Of a DNA stretch of 64,000 bases, positions 18,758-27,893 are shown one piece after another. The stretch comes from CAXBGS01 sp963975425 (GTDB taxonomy: Bacteria; Planctomycetota; Planctomycetia; Pirellulales; Pirellulaceae). Made by a program: the position numbers and the translations under genes. The notes beneath the pieces were generated by a model. That model was not told the DNA's origin. It did no database searches and was given only the letters and a program-made list of their open reading frames with translations. Within the stretch, counting starts at the first letter, position 1, and each line of letters starts with the position of its first letter. Location of the stretch: the NCBI GenBank assembly GCA_963975425.1, contig CAXBGS010000019.1:29837-93836 (forward strand), read 5' to 3'.

Positions 18758-19431
18758 CACTTCGGCGGCGAGTCACGCTCGCGTACGATTGTCAACGGTT
18801 TTGGCCGTTGGGTTGTTACGTTGACGCAGCCGACGTTAATACGTTCACGCAGCCGACGGTATTCGGCATTCTTTGCCGATGTCGTCTCTGGAACGATTTC
18901 CGCAAAGTGCATTGACGCGACGTGATCTTCTCAGCAATCACGGATCATGACGCACGATTCTGAGTGAGCGATCCGGTGGCGCTGCGCGATTCGCGACATG
19001 GCTGACGGTTTTGGCTACAATCGGAACCGGCAGGGGCGGCGAGAGCATTCGCATGACAACCCTAAGGCCGCCGTGTCGTGGATCGAGAGAGCCTCTCTCG
19101 GTGTTTGATCAAGATCAATGCTGACTTCGACGCTCTGCATTTGTCGACGTGTTCCTTACCAGGCATCAATGCTGCTCTCGTTTCTCGTCCCATCGCTTCG
19201 CTTCGTTTGCTTTCACAAAACTTCCCCTGGTCACCAGTGGTCCAGCCACAATGGACTTAGCAAGGTTGGTTCTCGAATGCTCACGCTCGGCAATGAGTCG
19301 TGCGTTCAGGTTCCGACAAACAGCAGACCGATTGATGCGACGGCGATGCAGAGAGATCCAGAACACCGAGTCGGGGTTTGCTGAGAATGCTGGTCCAACC
19401 TTCAAAATCTATCACTGATGCAGGAATTCAA
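18758..19431. other. Spacer upstream of RND efflux genes, with palindrome
   Basis: About 670 bases with no credible gene. It has a hairpin-like CAACGG..CCGTTG soon after the upstream stop, an 18-bp imperfect direct repeat (18818-18835 and 18841-18858, one mismatch), and a palindrome CGAGAGAG-C-CTCTCTCG at 19084-19100 that could be an operator for the pump genes. No regulator gene sits beside the pump. Confidence 0.4.
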
Positions 19432-20796
19432 ATGAGTCAGCGTTGTGTTGTTTCGCTTAGCATTCTGGTGGGGTTGGCCATTGTCGGTTGCTCGCGTCCC
19501 AGTAACGAGTACATCGCACCACCACCGCCAGCGGTAACGACGGCGAGTCCGGTGCAGCAACCATTGACGCTGTTCATCGAAAACAACGGTGAGACCCAAG
19601 CGTTCGAAAGCGCTGAAGTTAGCGCTCGGGTGCGCGGATTTATCGAAGAGTTGATGTTCGAACCGGGGCAGATCGTCAAACAGGGCGATCCACTGTATCG
19701 AATCGAATCCGATCAATACGAAGCAGAAAGGCTATCGGCACAGGCGTCGGTCGAAGCTGCGAAAGCCGCGATCTCGGTGGCGACGGCAGCCAAGCAAGGC
19801 GTCGAATCAGAGGTCACGCGTGCCGAGAACGAGTTGCAGCGAGCGAAAAAGCTGATCGATCAAAATGCCGGTTCGCAATCGGAATATGACCAAGCCCTCG
19901 CAACACGTGATGCCGCGGTCGCTCAATTGCGTTCCTCTGACGCATCCATCGAAGCCGCAGGTGCGGAACTATCGCGGGCCAAGGCTACGCTCGCCAACGC
20001 GGAATTGAATCTGAGCTACACCACGGTGTCGGCACCCATCGCTGGGCGGATTACCCGCACCACGATCGACCGCGGCAACTTAGTCGAAAATGGCTCTCAG
20101 TTGGCAACCATCGTCAACCGAGCTCACATCTTTGTGTACTTTAACATCAGTGACCGGACACTCTTGGATTTGACGGCGACTCGGCCACGAGAGCAACGAT
20201 CCGGTCCGTTGGATTGGTCCAAGATCCCCGTCTATCTCAATTATGACCAGCAAGGCAAGGATTGGTTGCAAGGCCAACTCAACTACGTCGACCAAGCCGG
20301 CATCGACCAATCCACGGGAACGTTTTCGCTGCGGGCTAAGTTCGAAAACTCGAACGATCTGCTGATGCCGGGCATGTTTGTCAGTGTTCGCTTGCCGGTC
20401 AAGCAAGTGGCCGATGCGATTCTGGTTCCGCAAAAGGCGATCACCCGCAGCCAACAAGGTGACTACCTGTTTGTGGTCGACTCGAGCAACGTGGTTGAAC
20501 AGCGTACTGTCGAGCTTGGCCAATCGTTTGACGGATGGGTTCTAGTCGCCGATGGGTTGCGAGCGGACGAATCGTTTGTGATCGACGGGATCCAAAGAGT
20601 CCGCGCGGGCGAGAAAGTGTCACCGACGTCCATCGAACTTTCCACCGAAGACAGCCCGATGTTGCAGGCGGCGATCATGGGCGCGGCAGCAGGCGAGCCT
20701 GACCAGCAACCAGAGTCACAGGAAAACGCGAAAGACCAAGCCAATCGCGCGACGGACACCAAGCCAGAACCGGAGGTCAGCAGCAAGCCGCAGTGA
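19432..20796 (+). CDS. RND efflux periplasmic adaptor (membrane fusion) lipoprotein
   Basis: 454 residues. It starts with a lipoprotein signal (ILVGLAIVGCSRPS, Cys about 18). It then has the MFP order: barrel-sandwich/lipoyl half (VSARVRGFIEELMFEPGQIV), a long coiled coil (AAKAAISVATAAKQ...LQRAKKLI), the second lipoyl half (TVSAPIAGRITRTTIDRGNL), a beta-barrel and a membrane-proximal domain. The last 50 residues are Gln/Glu/Pro-rich. It bridges the inner-membrane pump to an outer-membrane channel. The start at 19432 gives the lipobox; an ATG at 19378 does not. It lies 34 bases before the pump gene, so they form an operon. Confidence 0.9.
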   Translation: MSQRCVVSLSILVGLAIVGCSRPSNEYIAPPPPAVTTASPVQQPLTLFIENNGETQAFESAEVSARVRGFIEELMFEPGQIVKQGDPLYRIESDQYEAERLSAQASVEAAKAAISVATAAKQGVESEVTRAENELQRAKKLIDQNAGSQSEYDQALATRDAAVAQLRSSDASIEAAGAELSRAKATLANAELNLSYTTVSAPIAGRITRTTIDRGNLVENGSQLATIVNRAHIFVYFNISDRTLLDLTATRPREQRSGPLDWSKIPVYLNYDQQGKDWLQGQLNYVDQAGIDQSTGTFSLRAKFENSNDLLMPGMFVSVRLPVKQVADAILVPQKAITRSQQGDYLFVVDSSNVVEQRTVELGQSFDGWVLVADGLRADESFVIDGIQRVRAGEKVSPTSIELSTEDSPMLQAAIMGAAAGEPDQQPESQENAKDQANRATDTKPEPEVSSKPQ

Positions 20797-20830
20797 CGAA
20801 TGTTTCGTCGTTCCGCATGCCAAACCAGCT

Positions 20831-23800
20831 ATGTCACGTTTCTTCATATTCCGGCCCATCTTTGCCACGGTGATCTCGATCGTCATCGTGATTGCGGGCA
20901 TCGTATCGTTCGGCGCGCTACCGGTCGAAAAGTTCCCGCCGATCTCACCACCGACGGTGCAGGTGTCGGCGGTTTATCCCGGCGCAAACTCTCAGACGAT
21001 TGCCGAAACCGTTGCCGCGCCCATCGAACAAGCGGTCAACGGAGTCGAAGGCATGGTCTACATGTCGTCGTCCAGTACCAATGAGGGCACGTACAGCCTG
21101 ACGATCACGTTTGAAATTGGCGCGGACTTGGACAATGCGTCGGTGCTGGTGCAAAACTTGGTCGGCTCGGTCGAAGCGACGTTACCCCCGGAAGTCCGCG
21201 CGCAGGGCATCACCACCAAAAAGACTTCGCCGCAAACGATCCAGTTCATCGCGATCACTTCGCCCGATCACGCCTACGATGCTCGCTACCTTAGCAATTA
21301 CACACTCAACTTGCAGGATGAAATCAGCCGCATCGATGGGGTCGGCAGCACGCAGGTCTTCGGCGAAGGCGACTACAGCATGCGGATTTGGATTGATCCG
21401 CGAAAGCTGAAGCAACGTGGTCTGACCGTCGATGATGTGCTTGCCGCCATCGGCGAACAGAACGTCCAGGTGGCGGCCGGTCAAATAGGCAGCCCGCCCG
21501 CGCCCGCGGGCACCCCCTTTCAATTGTCCGTCAATGCGGCGGGCCGATTGGTCGACGCCGATGAGTTTGCCGACATCATCATCCGCACCGGCCAGAATGG
21601 TCGCGTCTTGCGAATTCGCGATATCGCGCGCGTCGAACTTGGCGGTAAAACGTATTCGTTGACCGGACGTTTCAATGGCGAACCCGCCGCGATCCTTGCG
21701 ATCTACCAGCTTCCCGGTGCCAATGCGCTGGCGACCGCCGAAGCGATCTCGCAGCGACTGGACGAGCTTTCCCAAGCGGCCAGCTGGCCCACCGGCGTGC
21801 AGTACAACATCGGCTATGACGCGACCGAGTTTGTCGTCGCGTCGATCAACGAAGTCTATTCGACGTTGGCCTTGGCCGTGGTCCTGGTGGTCATCGTCAT
21901 CTTTGTGTTCTTGCAGGATTGGCGCGCCACGATCGTGCCCGTTGCCGCGATCCCTGTTTCGTTGATCGGCACGTTCGCGATCATGAACGGCATCGGTTTC
22001 TCGTTGAATATGTTGTCGCTGTTCGGGATTGTGCTGGCGATCGGAATCGTGGTCGATGATGCCATTGTGGTGGTTGAAAATGCCAGCCGCCACTTGGCCG
22101 ACGGCTTGTCGCCGAAAGACGCGGCGGTCAAAGCCATGGCGGAAATCACCGGACCCGTGATCGCGACAACCCTGGTGTTGCTTGCCGTCTTTGTCCCTTG
22201 CGCATTCATGGGCGGCATCACGGGCGAATTGTTTCGCCAGTTTGCACTGACGATTTCAGGCGCGGTGGTCATCAGCACGCTGAACGCGCTGACGCTCAGT
22301 CCGGCGTTATGCGGTATTTTTCTTCGAGCCCCGACCGAGAAACGCTTCTTTTTCTTTCGCGGGTTCAATGCGATTTTTGACCGCATCACGCGTGCTTATG
22401 GAGCGGTGGTTGCACGCATGGTGCGGCTCACCGCGGCCGTGAGCTTGGTGTTTTTATCCCTGCTGACGTTGACCGGCTGGATGTTCACATCGATTCCGAC
22501 AGGGTTTGTGCCCGACGAAGACCAGGGAGCGATTTTTGTCGACGTTCAACTGCCCGATGCGGCAAGTAAAGAACGCACCGACGAAGTGATCAAGGATTTG
22601 GATTCGATCTTTGCCGACACGCCTGGCGTCGAAAGTTGGCTCAGTGTGACCGGGTACTCTTTGCTGGGCGGAAACCAAGGTTCTAACGTCGGGTTCGCCG
22701 TACTGGTATTGGACAACTGGTCAGAACGGGAATCCGCTGAAAAGAGCATCGCTGCGATCCAACAACGTTTGCGAAAGGAATTCGCGTCGGAACAGCGAGC
22801 GATCCTGTTCTCGTTTACGCCGCCACCGATCGACGGATTGGGCATGTCAGGAGGCTTCCAGATGGAACTTCAGGATCGCGGCAGCGGTGGATACGAACAA
22901 TTGCAGGCCGTGGCCGACGGCATGGTCGATTCGGCTCGCCAGCAATCAAGTCTCGGTGCGGTCAACACCTCCTTCCGCGCCAACGTGCCGCAGTTGTTCG
23001 TCGATGTGGATCGTACAAAAGCGAAAACGATGGGCGTTCCACTGACGAATATCTATTCGACATTGCAAGCGTCGCTCGGGTCGGCGTACGTCAACGATTT
23101 CACGTACAACAGCCGCACCTACCAGGTTCGGATTCAGGCAGAGTCGCAATTCCGTCAATCCACTGATGATATCACGGCGTTGGAAGTTCGCGATTTGGAC
23201 GGCAAGATGGTGCCGCTGGGTGCGGTTGTCTCCGTACGAGACGATTTCGGTCCCAATGTCGTGCGCCGATTCAATCTCTATCCCAGTGCAACGGTCACCG
23301 GAGCAGCAGCACCCGGGGTCAGTTCCGGACAGGCACTTGAGCTGATGGAACAGGTTGCGGCGACCGAACTGCCGGACTCATACGGATTTCAGTGGTCCGG
23401 AATGTCGTTTCAAGAGAAAGAGGCATCCGGTGGCCAGTTTGTGATTGTCGGGCTCGCGTTCGTTTTCGTGTTTCTTGTCTTGGCAGCTCAGTATGAAAGC
23501 TGGACCAATCCCGCAGCCGTCGTGGCGGTCGTTCCTTTGGCCGCACTCGGCGTGGTGATTGCGTTGATGATCACCGGCGGCGACAACAATACTTATACAC
23601 AAATTGGGATCGTGTTGCTGGTTGCACTGGCAAGCAAGAACGCGATTCTGATTGTCGAATTTGCAAGCGAACAACGAAAGGCCGGCGTTGGCATACAAGA
23701 AGCTGCCATCAATGCGGCCAGCTTGCGCTTTCGAGCGATCTTGATGACCGCATTTTCGTCGATCCTGGGATTCCTGCCGCTGGTGATCGCAAGCGGTGCA

Positions 23801-23956
23801 GGTGCCGCTAGCCGTCGTGCCGTTGGTGTCGCGGTGGTTGGCGGGATGACCGCGGCAACCGTTTTCGCGCTGCTATTTGTGCCAACGTTTTTTGTCGTGT
23901 TTCAATCGATCTCGGAATGGCGTTCGACATCAAGACAGCCGAAGTCCGAATCGTAA
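20831..23956 (+). CDS. RND-type (HAE1) multidrug efflux transporter
   Basis: 1041 residues, normal for AcrB/MexB relatives. It opens with FFIFRPIFATVISIVIVIAG (TM1), then the periplasmic PN/PC domains. The TM4 proton-relay segment GIVVDDAIVVVENASRHL carries the paired Asp, and the duplicated second half includes ILMTAFSSILGFLPLVIASG. It exports amphipathic compounds by proton antiport in a tripartite complex. The outer-membrane TolC-like partner is not in this window. Substrates cannot be inferred. It faces the response regulator gene tail-to-tail. Confidence 0.93.
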   Translation: MSRFFIFRPIFATVISIVIVIAGIVSFGALPVEKFPPISPPTVQVSAVYPGANSQTIAETVAAPIEQAVNGVEGMVYMSSSSTNEGTYSLTITFEIGADLDNASVLVQNLVGSVEATLPPEVRAQGITTKKTSPQTIQFIAITSPDHAYDARYLSNYTLNLQDEISRIDGVGSTQVFGEGDYSMRIWIDPRKLKQRGLTVDDVLAAIGEQNVQVAAGQIGSPPAPAGTPFQLSVNAAGRLVDADEFADIIIRTGQNGRVLRIRDIARVELGGKTYSLTGRFNGEPAAILAIYQLPGANALATAEAISQRLDELSQAASWPTGVQYNIGYDATEFVVASINEVYSTLALAVVLVVIVIFVFLQDWRATIVPVAAIPVSLIGTFAIMNGIGFSLNMLSLFGIVLAIGIVVDDAIVVVENASRHLADGLSPKDAAVKAMAEITGPVIATTLVLLAVFVPCAFMGGITGELFRQFALTISGAVVISTLNALTLSPALCGIFLRAPTEKRFFFFRGFNAIFDRITRAYGAVVARMVRLTAAVSLVFLSLLTLTGWMFTSIPTGFVPDEDQGAIFVDVQLPDAASKERTDEVIKDLDSIFADTPGVESWLSVTGYSLLGGNQGSNVGFAVLVLDNWSERESAEKSIAAIQQRLRKEFASEQRAILFSFTPPPIDGLGMSGGFQMELQDRGSGGYEQLQAVADGMVDSARQQSSLGAVNTSFRANVPQLFVDVDRTKAKTMGVPLTNIYSTLQASLGSAYVNDFTYNSRTYQVRIQAESQFRQSTDDITALEVRDLDGKMVPLGAVVSVRDDFGPNVVRRFNLYPSATVTGAAAPGVSSGQALELMEQVAATELPDSYGFQWSGMSFQEKEASGGQFVIVGLAFVFVFLVLAAQYESWTNPAAVVAVVPLAALGVVIALMITGGDNNTYTQIGIVLLVALASKNAILIVEFASEQRKAGVGIQEAAINAASLRFRAILMTAFSSILGFLPLVIASGAGAASRRAVGVAVVGGMTAATVFALLFVPTFFVVFQSISEWRSTSRQPKSES

Positions 23957-24098
23957 CGGCGCGCCGCAAATAAGTCGCACCCAGTTCGCGGTCGAGGTTT
24001 TGCGACCTGCGTTTAGTCACCAGGGATTTTGCCGAGCCGTTGGTGCGATCCGTGGTGGCGGCGATTCACCGCGTGACTGGCTGGTTCGCTCGATCGTC

Positions 24099-24602
24099 TT
24101 ACGGCGATTCGGACAACAACGGCGTGCTGTGGATCATCAGCTTCTTATGATCGCGAACCACTCGCATGAACTCGCTCTCTTGAACGGGCTTGCTGATGTA
24201 ATCGTGAACATTCAATTCGGCGCATCGCTGTTTTAGCGAATCATCGGCCGAGGCCGTCAGCACCACTGTTGTTGTGCGGAAGTCGTCGGTTTGGATGTCG
24301 CCGAGTGCTTCCAGAATATCAATGCCAGAACCATCCGGCAGCATCATGTCCAGCATCATGAGGTCGGGCTTCGGGGCGCGAGCAAAGATTCCCTCGCGGC
24401 GATAGAACTGGATCGCTTCCTTGACCGTTCGAACGAGTGTCAATCGATGGTGCACCTGACTGCGTCGAAGTGCCAAAATGGTGATCCGAGCATCCGTCAA
24501 GCCATCCTCGACCAGCAGGATCTCCATCGGCTTGGTTATCGAGTCGCCGATCACAATGTTTGACTCCGTTAAAGCCCCAGTAGACTGAACTGCCGCTGAC
24601 AA
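24099..24602 (-). CDS. Single-domain response regulator (Rcp1/CheY-like)
   Basis: Up to 167 residues with only a receiver domain. The segment MEILLVEDGLTDARITILAL has the acidic pair; LMMLDMMLPDGSGIDILEAL carries the phospho-accepting Asp (about 85 of the long form); VVLTAS supplies the conserved Thr and YISKPV the Lys. The pattern LMMLDMMLPDGSG..ILE is typical of phytochrome-associated Rcp1-type regulators. No output domain is present, so it acts by binding a partner. The ATG that begins MEILL (24527) may be the true start. No kinase is adjacent. Confidence 0.85.
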   Translation of the reverse strand: MSAAVQSTGALTESNIVIGDSITKPMEILLVEDGLTDARITILALRRSQVHHRLTLVRTVKEAIQFYRREGIFARAPKPDLMMLDMMLPDGSGIDILEALGDIQTDDFRTTTVVLTASADDSLKQRCAELNVHDYISKPVQESEFMRVVRDHKKLMIHSTPLLSESP

Positions 24603-25022
24603 CGGCCTACCACCTCATAAGTATGCTGTCATTTTGCAAATGCTTCCAGGTGCAAATCGGCACTTTGTTCGCAGAATGAAATCAGGATGCCCATCAGTGT
24701 CCGATTGTATTGGTGTCGAGCATCGAACGCCTGTGCAAGAGTGATTAGGAAGTTTGTTCGGCGGTGACGATCACGGCCGCAATCGCCGCCACAGGATTTC
24801 CGATGGAATAGCACCGATAGCGTGCCCCCCCAGGGGAACCGTAACGATCGGTAACTTGCCGTTACTTCCTGTACTCAGACTTTCTATGTCCAGACTTTCT
24901 GTGCCCGGACTACCTATTCCCGGACTTTTTGGCCCGGACTTTCTGTGCGTCACGGACTTTCTGTGCGTCACGGACTTTCTGTGCGTCACGGACTGATCAA
25001 TCGTCCGTGTTGCGATGCCGTG
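24603..25022. other. Spacer upstream of the response regulator
   Basis: About 420 bases without a supported gene. Its right third is a degenerate-to-perfect tandem repeat (next entry). The open frames in the repeat are low-complexity and I do not regard them as genes. Confidence 0.5.
24876..24994. repeat. Tandem repeat, 15-bp units grading into three perfect 18-bp units
   Basis: Four related units of 15, 15, 15 and 14 bases (24876-24934), each beginning CAGACT or CGGACT, are followed by three identical 18-bp units, CGGACTTTCTGTGCGTCA, at 24935-24952, 24953-24970 and 24971-24988, then a partial CGGACT. The pattern, drifting on one side and perfect on the other, suggests recent slippage growth. 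It lies downstream of the gene at 25023 and upstream of the response regulator. Confidence 0.85.
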
Positions 25023-25688
25023 TCACTGGCGCGCCGGGAATGCGTCTTCGATCAGGGCGTGTTCGCGCTGTTCGTGTTCACGGACCGCGCAATCAAAATC
25101 ACGCGCGCGTTCGATCAATCGATTCAATTGCTCCATCGTGACACCGCGGTACTGCAGCTCTTCGGCCTGTTCGGCCAGGTCGCTGATCATCAGATACAAA
25201 TTGCAATGTTGCGATTGTGCCGCTTCGGCCAAGTCCGATTTCCAGCGTGGGAATCGATCCGCCGATGGATCGACCGGGGACGCAGCGGGAATCTTCAGAT
25301 ACCCGTATGATTCTTCTAGCGCGAATTGCATAGCCCAGCGGTCGCGCAAGTCGTCCAGCAGGCGTACCAAGCTGCGAAGCAGCGGCGAGGGCATTCCCTC
25401 GGATTCGCAAAGTTGGCGCAATTGATGCATCGCGTGCCACAGGTCAGGATTGCTGTCCTTGATCTCTTGCAGGAACGCAGAGTTCACGACCAGAACTGGC
25501 TTGGTCGCATTCGATTCTTGCGGCTGATTCGCCCCGACCGACTGGCCCGAGACGGCACCGACGGCGGTCGGTGTTGCCGTTCGTAAGACTTCAACATCTG
25601 TCATGTCGACTTCCGCCTCCTTGAAATCGGTGTTGGTTGCGCCAAGAAAGAACTCGGTCAAACTACCGCGATTCGGTTCGAAGGTCAA
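25023..25688 (-). CDS. Alpha-helical cytoplasmic protein of unknown function
   Basis: 221 residues. The first 70 are low-complexity and probably flexible. The rest is strongly helical: DLWHAMHQLRQLCESEGM, LLRSLVRLLDDLRDRWAMQF, LYLMISDLAEQAEELQYRG, and LNRLIERARDFDCAVREHEQ followed by HALIEDAF. Spaced His/Glu/Asp residues in these helices recall hemerythrin-like four-helix bundles, but the ligand set cannot be assigned. It lies 12 bases downstream of the glycosyltransferase on the same strand and is probably co-transcribed. Confidence 0.5.
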   Translation of the reverse strand: MTFEPNRGSLTEFFLGATNTDFKEAEVDMTDVEVLRTATPTAVGAVSGQSVGANQPQESNATKPVLVVNSAFLQEIKDSNPDLWHAMHQLRQLCESEGMPSPLLRSLVRLLDDLRDRWAMQFALEESYGYLKIPAASPVDPSADRFPRWKSDLAEAAQSQHCNLYLMISDLAEQAEELQYRGVTMEQLNRLIERARDFDCAVREHEQREHALIEDAFPARQ

Positions 25689-25700
25689 ATTTTTTCTGGT

Positions 25701-26528
25701 TTATCGGCGAAACAGTCCGTACTTTCCGATACACCACAATGCGCGAACCCCATCACGCCACCCGATCTTCTTACCCTCATCATACCAACGATGGTGGTAC
25801 TGAATGGGGCGTTCGGAAAACCGCAAATTTCGGCGGGCCCATCGTGCCGAGATTTCGATCTCGATTCCAAAGCGGTCTTCTTTCAGTTGGTCCGCAATGG
25901 CAAGGAAGTGTTCGCGTCTGGCCATCTTGTAACACGTTTCGATGTCACTAAAGCGGCGACCGATCGCAATACTGGCCAACAACGTGATAAAACCGTTAAC
26001 AGCTTGGTGCCACCACGGTGATAGCTGTCGATCGCTGTGACCGTAGCGCGTGCCGTAAACGATGTCGGCACGGTTCTCGATGATCGGTTGCAGCAGCAAG
26101 CGGAAATCATTCGGATCGTATTCCTGGTCTGCATCTTGGATGACGATCACATCGCCAGTGGTTTCCGAAATAGCAGAACGAATCGCGGCTCCCTTTCCGC
26201 GGTTCTTTGCGTGCTGCAAGATGGTGATGTCGGGGTCGGTCTGTAAATGCGAGATGGCATCGAATGTTCCGTCCACACTGCCATCGTCGACCAGGACGAT
26301 TTGAAGCGGCAGACCGGTTTGTCGAAGTCGATCAATAACGATGCTGACTGTCTTGCTTTCGTTATAGACCGGCACGATCACCGAGAGCAAGAATTTGTCG
26401 GGCAGGTCATAAATTGCCAAACGCCGGCAGACATCCGCGCCTAAGAGTTGTTGCATCTCTTTGACGTATTGCCGAGACCAACGATGCTGAACGTTGTCAC
26501 GTGATTCGTCGCTGCTTTGATCGTTCAA
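25701..26528 (-). CDS. Family 2 glycosyltransferase (dolichol/polyprenyl-phosphate sugar type)
   Basis: 275 residues, cytoplasmic or membrane-associated. The GT-A fold begins FLLSVIVPVYNESKTVSIVI (about 48-67), then VLVDDGSVDGT, NRGKGAAIRSAI and VIQDADQEYDPND, where the DAD motif binds the metal and nucleotide-sugar. A later segment, RFGIEIEISARWARR, is like DPMS/GtrB acceptor-site regions. Unlike many relatives it has no C-terminal membrane helices. It probably transfers a sugar to a polyprenyl phosphate. It precedes the helical unknown protein. Confidence 0.82.
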   Translation of the reverse strand: MNDQSSDESRDNVQHRWSRQYVKEMQQLLGADVCRRLAIYDLPDKFLLSVIVPVYNESKTVSIVIDRLRQTGLPLQIVLVDDGSVDGTFDAISHLQTDPDITILQHAKNRGKGAAIRSAISETTGDVIVIQDADQEYDPNDFRLLLQPIIENRADIVYGTRYGHSDRQLSPWWHQAVNGFITLLASIAIGRRFSDIETCYKMARREHFLAIADQLKEDRFGIEIEISARWARRNLRFSERPIQYHHRWYDEGKKIGWRDGVRALWCIGKYGLFRR

Positions 26529-27249
26529 GGAACCGTTTGGCAGAAAAGAATAGATTGACAGAAAAAGACAACGGTATCGGCACGGGCCATGCGTGTATCT
26601 TGGTCGCGTGACAGGGCGATTGTTTCAGCTGTGACGAAAGGCACACTTTACATCATTGTCTCGCTAGCACGCCGAGACGAAAGCCATGCCCGAATAACGA
26701 GCTCGCTCCGACGCACCGCTCCGTAATTGTTCACTGTATTTGCGCATTCACTACATTTGCACGATCATAATTTGCACGATCATGAACGCTCGCATCGACT
26801 CGTACGCTTCGACATGACGCGCTGCCGCTCGTGCGTGGCACATTCGCACACGATGCGACGCAAGCCAGTATCTTAGCGTCGGCGGCTCGCCTCGTGTTGC
26901 TGGGGCACTCGGTTCGCCAATCTCAATCACACGCCCAGCCGAGTTGATCGGGTGTTGCTGTCACCCAATGTCAGCGTGAACGCGATGGAGAAATCGGGCC
27001 GCGTAATAAAAACTTTCGCGTTCGACAACTCCTGCCAGTGACGGTGACGTGATGACAAAAAAGTTTTTGCGCATCCGTCTCGGTATTTCTAGGCTTTCAC
27101 AGATGCAAGAAAAAAGAAATGAGAAAGTTGCATGAGATTGTTGTTGACATCGCGATGCACTAACGCCAAATTCTGCGACCGTAACAGTGACTCACGCGAA
27201 GCACGTAAAACTCATCCCGCTTCGCTTTCTTAACGTTGGAGAATGGTTC

Positions 27250-27420
27250 ATGCGAAACTTGAATGACTCAAGCCTGCTTGCATTCATTGGTTCGCCTCCC
27301 CGCCACCAGCATCCTTGCTGCTATTCTCTGAGAGAGCTTGCTTACCGCAGCCATCAACGTTTCGATTCAACGATCGTTAGCACGCAATGTTGCGTCTCCG
27401 ATCCGACTTGCCTCCGATGA
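27250..27420 (+). CDS. Possible small protein, unknown
   Basis: 56 codons, beginning MRNLNDSSLLAFIGSPP and ending in a Cys-rich tail. GGAG lies eight bases before the ATG, a well-spaced ribosome-binding site in a spacer without other genes. There is no family resemblance, and third positions are not GC-biased as in neighbours, so it may be a chance ORF. Confidence 0.2.
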   Translation: MRNLNDSSLLAFIGSPPRHQHPCCYSLRELAYRSHQRFDSTIVSTQCCVSDPTCLR

Positions 27421-27754
27421 GCGGCGCCTTGTTTTGTAAGTTTGCTCGCTAGCAGGTGGTTGCACATGTATTGCCAAGTCTTTGCATGTCAAATCACTTT
27501 GTCCATTGAGCCGGACCGAACGAATCGGTCGTCGTGGAGCGTTTGCAAGGAATGCGACGCATAATCTTCGGGAGATGCACTAAGGATAACGCAGACGGTA
27601 AATACTGCCCCTATTTATCGTGTACACGGATGTCGCTCCCTATTTTTTCTCTGCCGCGGGAAACATCGCTGATTTAATTGCCGACGTTTTCCGCCAGGCC
27701 ACTGTCTCAATGAAGGATCAGGCAGACGAAGTTCTGACAAAGCAGCGAACGATG

Positions 27755-27787
27755 AGCCGGCCGCACATGATGTGCGGCCGGCTTTTT
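27755..27787 (+). terminator. Strong orphan intrinsic terminator
   Basis: AGCCGGCCGCACAT pairs perfectly with ATGTGCGGCCGGCT around a single G (effectively a 12-bp stem with a five-base loop), followed by TTTTT. The T-run orientation serves a rightward transcript, yet no gene on this strand is supported upstream, and the gene at 27894 is on the other strand. It may end a small RNA. Confidence 0.85.
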
Positions 27788-27893
27788 CGTGCGCTTGCCG
27801 TACTGATTCGACCGAACGCCCTTCACCCCAGTCACATCCATCAAGATCGCATCGGTCCAAAAGAATCCGCCTTACTGAGACGTGTTCCTGACG

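Larger units (their letters stand above)
26529..27893. other. Long AT-richer spacer with orphan terminator
   Basis: About 1.37 kb with no clearly conserved gene. It holds one short ORF with a good ribosome-binding site (27250-27420) and a strong intrinsic terminator at 27755-27787 pointing rightward, both listed separately. I see no tmRNA, RNase P, 6S or tRNA pattern. Base composition is visibly less GC-rich than the flanking genes. Confidence 0.45.

Noticed and set aside
24771..24989. Minus-strand ORF with THRKS repeats
   Set aside because: It is the translation of the 18-bp tandem repeat; repeat units also give open frames on the plus strand, so openness is not evidence.
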